The translations under genes and the position numbers were made by a program. A model generated the notes under the pieces. That model ran no database searches. It was not told the origin of the DNA and saw only the letters and a program-made list of their open reading frames with translations. Of a DNA stretch of 64,000 nucleotides, positions 60,597-64,000 are shown one piece after another; the first letter of the stretch is position 1, and every line of letters begins with the position of its first letter. Source of the DNA: Chloroflexota bacterium (GTDB taxonomy: Bacteria > Chloroflexota > Anaerolineae > Aggregatilineales > J027); contig JACRBG010000044.1 of assembly GCA_016234595.1 (NCBI GenBank), forward strand, positions 59,925 through 123,924, in the 5' to 3' direction.

Positions 60597-60605
60597 TTTT
60601 CGTCC

Positions 60606-61598
60606 ATGCCCCAAACTATTTCGCCCGGACGCTGGCGTGGCCTCAAAACCACCAGCACCGTCTATCACACATTTTCGATTTTGGCTTTCGACCAACGTGA
60701 TAATTATCGCAAGATGCTGGCTGATCCGACCGATTTTGCTCTCGCGAGCCAGATCAAAGCCGAGGTAGTCAATATCCTTTCGTCACATGTATCAGCCGTG
60801 CTGCTCGACCCAATTTATGGACTCAAAGCGGCGTTGGGCATGGCAGGTAGCAGCGGCCTGTTGATGACGTTGGAAAAAACAGGTTACAGTGGTGATTCCA
60901 CTGCCCGCCGGGTCGAATTTATTGATGGGTGGGATGTGGCGAAAATCAAACAAATGGGGGCGTCAGCGGTCAAAATTTTGATTTACTACCATCCTGACGC
61001 GGGCGATGTGGCGGAGGAAATCGAGAGGGTGATCTATGAGGTAGCACGGGAAGCGCATCAATACGATCTGCCCCTATTTGTCGAACCCCTCTCGTACAGC
61101 CTTGACCCCACCATTATTAAGGATAGTGCTGCTTTTGCGGAACAGCGCCCTGCCATTGTGCGCGAAACAGCCCGTCGTTTGGGTACGTTAGGCGGCGATG
61201 TGTTGAAATTGGAATTTCCAATAGACGTTGCATTCGATGCCGATGAAATACATTGGCAAGCCGCGTGCAGCGCTATTAGTGAGGTCAGCCCTGTACCATG
61301 GGTGTTGTTAAGCGGCGGGGTCAACTTCGATACATTTACCCGTCAAGTTGAAATCGCTTGTCGCAGCGGAGCCAGTGGTTTTTTGGGAGGACGGGCCATT
61401 TGGAAAGAGGCCGTCACTATGAACACCACTGACCGCGAAGATTTTTTGCGGCACACGGGGATCAATCGGTTGGTACGACTGATGGAAATTGTCAACACCC
61501 ATGCCCGCCCTTGGACAGATTTTTATGCCCCGATTGCCCCGATTGAGGAATGGTTCATCCATTACGGGGGAGTCTATGAACCTCAAAACGATCATTGA
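60606..61598 (+). CDS. Class I tagatose-1,6-bisphosphate aldolase-like protein (LacD family)
   Basis: 330 aa. The Schiff-base Lys is Lys201 in [13 protein letters not shown] and a second conserved Lys is at 123 in [12 protein letters not shown], both at the positions expected for LacD. Other features: [13 protein letters not shown] and [12 protein letters not shown]. It should split tagatose-1,6-bisphosphate to dihydroxyacetone phosphate and glyceraldehyde-3-phosphate. It starts nine bases after the kinase stop and overlaps the GatZ-like gene by 23 bases. Confidence 0.87.
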   Translation: MPQTISPGRWRGLKTTSTVYHTFSILAFDQRDNYRKMLADPTDFALASQIKAEVVNILSSHVSAVLLDPIYGLKAALGMAGSSGLLMTLEKTGYSGDSTARRVEFIDGWDVAKIKQMGASAVKILIYYHPDAGDVAEEIERVIYEVAREAHQYDLPLFVEPLSYSLDPTIIKDSAAFAEQRPAIVRETARRLGTLGGDVLKLEFPIDVAFDADEIHWQAACSAISEVSPVPWVLLSGGVNFDTFTRQVEIACRSGASGFLGGRAIWKEAVTMNTTDREDFLRHTGINRLVRLMEIVNTHARPWTDFYAPIAPIEEWFIHYGGVYEPQNDH

Positions 61599-62781
61599 GC
61601 GGGTTATCCAACTACGCGAGAATCAAGATATTCAGTTGACCCTGCTTGCTGCCTGCCCTAATTCGGAGGCCGTGTTAGAAGCCGCCGTGCAAGCCGCTGG
61701 CCGCCATAATATTCCCATGCTCTTTGCAGCGACCCTCAATCAGGTAGATCGAGATGGGGGCTACACGGGCTGGACGCCTGCTTCGTTTGTCCAAAAACTA
61801 GACGAGTATTCGGCGAAATATGGCGCAAGGCGTGAATGGCTGTATCCTTGTCTCGATCACGGGGGACCTTGGTTAAAGGACGCCCACACCCGCGACAAAT
61901 TAACTTTTGAGCAGACATTTAGCGAGGTCAAACGCTCCATCACAGCAGTGCTGGAAGCGGGTTATACGCTGCTACATATTGACCCGACGGTGGATCGCAC
62001 CATCAATGGGCCGTTACCGATTCAGATTGTAGCTGAGCGTAGCCTTGACCTAATGGCCTATGCCGAAAAGGAACGTCTACGCCTACAGCTTCCACCGATT
62101 AGCTATGAAGTTGGCACGGAGGAGGTACATGGCGGGCTGGTCAATCTGGAGAGCTTCACCGAGTTTTTGCGCCTGTTGTATGCTGGCTTGGCCGAACGCA
62201 ATTTGATGCAAGCTGCTCCGACATTTATTGTCGCCCAAGTCGGCACAGATCTACATACTACTACCTTTGATGCACAGGCCGCCGCCGCCCTCTATCGCAT
62301 TGTGAAACCCTATCAGGCTCTCATCAAAGGGCATTATACCGATTGGGTCGAAAATCCTGCTGACTATCCCCGCACGGGTATAGGGGCGGCGAATGTTGGG
62401 CCGGAATTTACATCGGATGAATATGACGCACTGGTGAGCCTCACCCAACAAGAACAATCCCACCCGTCGCATTTTCTCGAAAAATTGACCGAGGCCGTGA
62501 ATGAATCCAATCGCTGGCAAAAATGGCTGCAACCAGATGAACAGGGCATGGCATTAAACGCCCTACTACCAGACCGCCGTATGTGGATTGTCAAAACATG
62601 TGCCCGCTATGTCTGGACAGTGCCGCAGGTCGTTATGGCCCGCCAACAGCTTTATGCGAACACACAGATGAGTGACCCCCATCACTATGTGGTGGACTGG
62701 ATTACGGCTTCTATCGAACGATATATCCACGCCTTTAATTTGACCCATGCGCTCGCTTATTTTGGAGATGACCACCTATGA
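61576..62781 (+). CDS. GatZ/KbaZ-like tagatose-bisphosphate aldolase subunit
   Basis: 401 aa from ATG 61576 with GGGGGAG upstream; the frame extends to 61489 but the extra residues are not conserved. Family features: [16 protein letters not shown] near the N-terminus, [34 protein letters not shown] and [10 protein letters not shown]. In E. coli GatZ/KbaZ stabilises the class II aldolase GatY/KbaY. No GatY is encoded here, but a class I LacD-like aldolase is, so this protein may act alone or with another partner. Confidence 0.87.
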   Translation: MNLKTIIERVIQLRENQDIQLTLLAACPNSEAVLEAAVQAAGRHNIPMLFAATLNQVDRDGGYTGWTPASFVQKLDEYSAKYGARREWLYPCLDHGGPWLKDAHTRDKLTFEQTFSEVKRSITAVLEAGYTLLHIDPTVDRTINGPLPIQIVAERSLDLMAYAEKERLRLQLPPISYEVGTEEVHGGLVNLESFTEFLRLLYAGLAERNLMQAAPTFIVAQVGTDLHTTTFDAQAAAALYRIVKPYQALIKGHYTDWVENPADYPRTGIGAANVGPEFTSDEYDALVSLTQQEQSHPSHFLEKLTEAVNESNRWQKWLQPDEQGMALNALLPDRRMWIVKTCARYVWTVPQVVMARQQLYANTQMSDPHHYVVDWITASIERYIHAFNLTHALAYFGDDHL

Positions 62782-63815
62782 GCCTACCCCTAGCCGATTT
62801 TCGCCCCCAATCTAAGCTAGTTGTACCGACTACCAACATCACCCAGCCGCGTTTTCCGGTGATTGATGCCCACAATCATCTTGGCGAGACGTTTGGCGGT
62901 GGATGGATTCACCGTCCGGTGGCCGAACTGATTGATTGTCTAGATGCGGCAGGCGTAGTGGCACTGGTTGATCTGGACGGTGGATGGGGTGAGTCTATTC
63001 TGGAACAGCATCTTGACCACTTCAAAGCAGCCGCCCCCGAAAGATTTGTCCATTTTGGCGGGGTGGCATGGGAAAAATGGGCAGAATTGGGCCATCGGTT
63101 TCCCGAATGGGTTGTACAACGATTCCATGCCCAAGCACGGCGCGGGGCAACTGGTCTCAAAATCTGGAAGCCGTTCGGGCTGCATGTGCGCGATGAGACA
63201 GGGCAATTGGTAGGGGTTGATGATATACGGCTTGACCCGATCTGGGCGACAGCAGCGGAGCTCGGTTGGCCTGTTCTAATTCATGTGGCTGACCCCGTAG
63301 CATTTTTTGACCCGTTGGATGCGACGAACGAGCGGTGGGAAGAGCTGCACGCCAACCCCGATTGGCAGTTTCCATCACCCCCATACCCGCCCTTCCTTGC
63401 GATTATGGAAGCGTTACGACGATTGATTTTGCGTCATCCCGCTACCACATTTATCGGGGCGCACGTCGGGTGTTATGCCGAAAATCTGGCCTGGGTGGAG
63501 CGACTGTTGGATGAAGCACCGAATTTCTATATAGATTTCGGTGCACGCATCGGAGAATTGGGTCGTCAGCCCTATTCGGCACGCCGATTTTTCATTCGTT
63601 ATGCTGACCGCATCTTATTTGGAACCGATCACGCGCCCAATGTAGACGCCTACCGCCTGTATTATCGGTTTTTGGAAACCGACGATGAGTATTTTAATTA
63701 TGGACTTGACCCGATTCCATCACAGGGGCGCTGGCAGATTTATGGTCTGTATTTGCCAGATGAGGTCTTGGCTAAAGTGTATGCTAACAATGCACGGCAT
63801 CTTTTTAGATTTTAG
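62778..63815 (+). CDS. Amidohydrolase-2 family metal-dependent hydrolase
   Basis: 345 aa TIM-barrel hydrolase. Metal ligands His32 and His34 in [10 protein letters not shown], a Lys/His region ([27 protein letters not shown]) and Asp in LFGTDHAPN. Amidohydrolase-2 members include decarboxylases and lactonases. ATGA overlap (62778-62781) with the GatZ-like gene shows it belongs to the operon. It could remove an acyl group or open a lactone in this pathway; no deacetylase motif distinguishes these. Confidence 0.85.
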   Translation: MSLPLADFRPQSKLVVPTTNITQPRFPVIDAHNHLGETFGGGWIHRPVAELIDCLDAAGVVALVDLDGGWGESILEQHLDHFKAAAPERFVHFGGVAWEKWAELGHRFPEWVVQRFHAQARRGATGLKIWKPFGLHVRDETGQLVGVDDIRLDPIWATAAELGWPVLIHVADPVAFFDPLDATNERWEELHANPDWQFPSPPYPPFLAIMEALRRLILRHPATTFIGAHVGCYAENLAWVERLLDEAPNFYIDFGARIGELGRQPYSARRFFIRYADRILFGTDHAPNVDAYRLYYRFLETDDEYFNYGLDPIPSQGRWQIYGLYLPDEVLAKVYANNARHLFRF

Positions 63816-64000
63816 AGAACGTCGCAGAAAAACAAAAACCTACTCCACCCCTAACACCATTGCCATTTGAAGATATCCAGCAAGCCTATCAGCACTATCA
63901 GGGTCGTTTACTCATTCTTGGGAATCCCGGTGCTGGCAAAACCACTACCCTAATGGCCTTTGCTCGGGATTGCGTTGCCAAACGCCTTGATGATGTGTCA
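63809..64000 (+). pseudogene. 5'-truncated NACHT-type NTPase fragment, continuing past the window
   Basis: The plus frame from 63809 is open to the window end and encodes a proline-rich stretch, then LPFEDIQQAYQHYQGRLLIL and a Walker A loop GNPGAGKTTTLMAFARD. This is the linker and P-loop of large NACHT NTPases, which normally have some 150-250 residues of effector or adaptor sequence before this point. An in-frame TAG lies at 63806-63808 and the amidohydrolase stop at 63813. The only candidate start is TTG 63860, with no good ribosome site. The N-terminal part therefore appears lost by recombination; a natural short form remains possible. Confidence 0.55.

Overview
The window looks like chromosomal DNA of a free-living heterotrophic bacterium, most likely a member of the Chloroflexota (Anaerolineae-like). 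This placement is inference from gene content, not a phylogeny. It rests on lipoproteins with long Thr/Pro linkers and SH3-like domains, large polytopic GT-C sugar transferases, an actinobacterial/chloroflexal protein-bound cysteine pathway (CysM, JAMM protease, CysO-like carrier, MoeZ), many PAS/GAF kinases, and many TTG/GTG starts. No tRNA, rRNA, CRISPR array, transposase or phage gene was recognised.

Layout. 1-3.5 kb: minus-strand uptake operon with a cobalamin-binding-like alpha/alpha repeat protein, a BtuF/HmuT-type binding protein and a FecCD permease cut by the window edge. 3.7-5.5 kb: queG and a sulfite-oxidase-like molybdoenzyme. 5.7-8.1 kb: a membrane-anchored unknown and a macro-like plus TIR/deoxyribosyltransferase-like fusion. 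8.1-13.3 kb: a GT-C protein, chrA, and a GH13 alpha-glucanase with a TetR regulator and two matching operators. 13.4-17.6 kb: cysteine operon with a promoter, a Cys-rich leader peptide, an attenuator-like terminator, then cysM, mec, cysO-like, DUF4395, thioredoxin and moeZ. 17.6-23 kb: rhodanese, SH3-type lipoprotein, STAS protein, SpoIIE-RsbW fusion kinase/phosphatase and tatA. 23-27 kb: a histone-deacetylase-like amidohydrolase, an ATP-grasp ligase and a KamA-type radical SAM aminomutase with an Asn/Gly/His tail. 27.4-33.2 kb: GT-C protein with a clan-A glycosidase, then alpha/beta hydrolase and acyl-CoA ligase.

33.5-41.2 kb: two divergent ribose/fructose-type ABC importers around a 400-base control region with helically phased GTGCAA motifs. 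One importer's permease is fused to a GAF domain and a C-terminal helix-turn-helix-like segment. 41.3-50.5 kb: a soluble five-PAS histidine kinase, then a four-gene phosphorelay with no DNA-binding output protein. 50.8-51.7 kb: aldo/keto reductase.

51.9-63.8 kb: a two-armed sugar cluster that reads as use of galactosamine-containing polysaccharide. It has a DeoR regulator, a secreted GH114-type polygalactosaminidase, a MalFG-type ABC importer with its binding protein and an AgaS-like SIS protein. The opposite arm has a GH4 glycosidase, PfkB kinase, LacD-like aldolase, GatZ-like protein and an amidohydrolase. A sigma70-like promoter with a palindrome over its -35 box lies between the arms. The window ends in a NACHT-type NTPase whose 5' part appears to be missing.

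The most interesting signals are the cysteine attenuator, the importer permease-GAF-HTH fusion, the CysO-like carrier ending in Gly-Gly-Arg, the macro/TIR-like fusion and the galactosamine polymer cluster.
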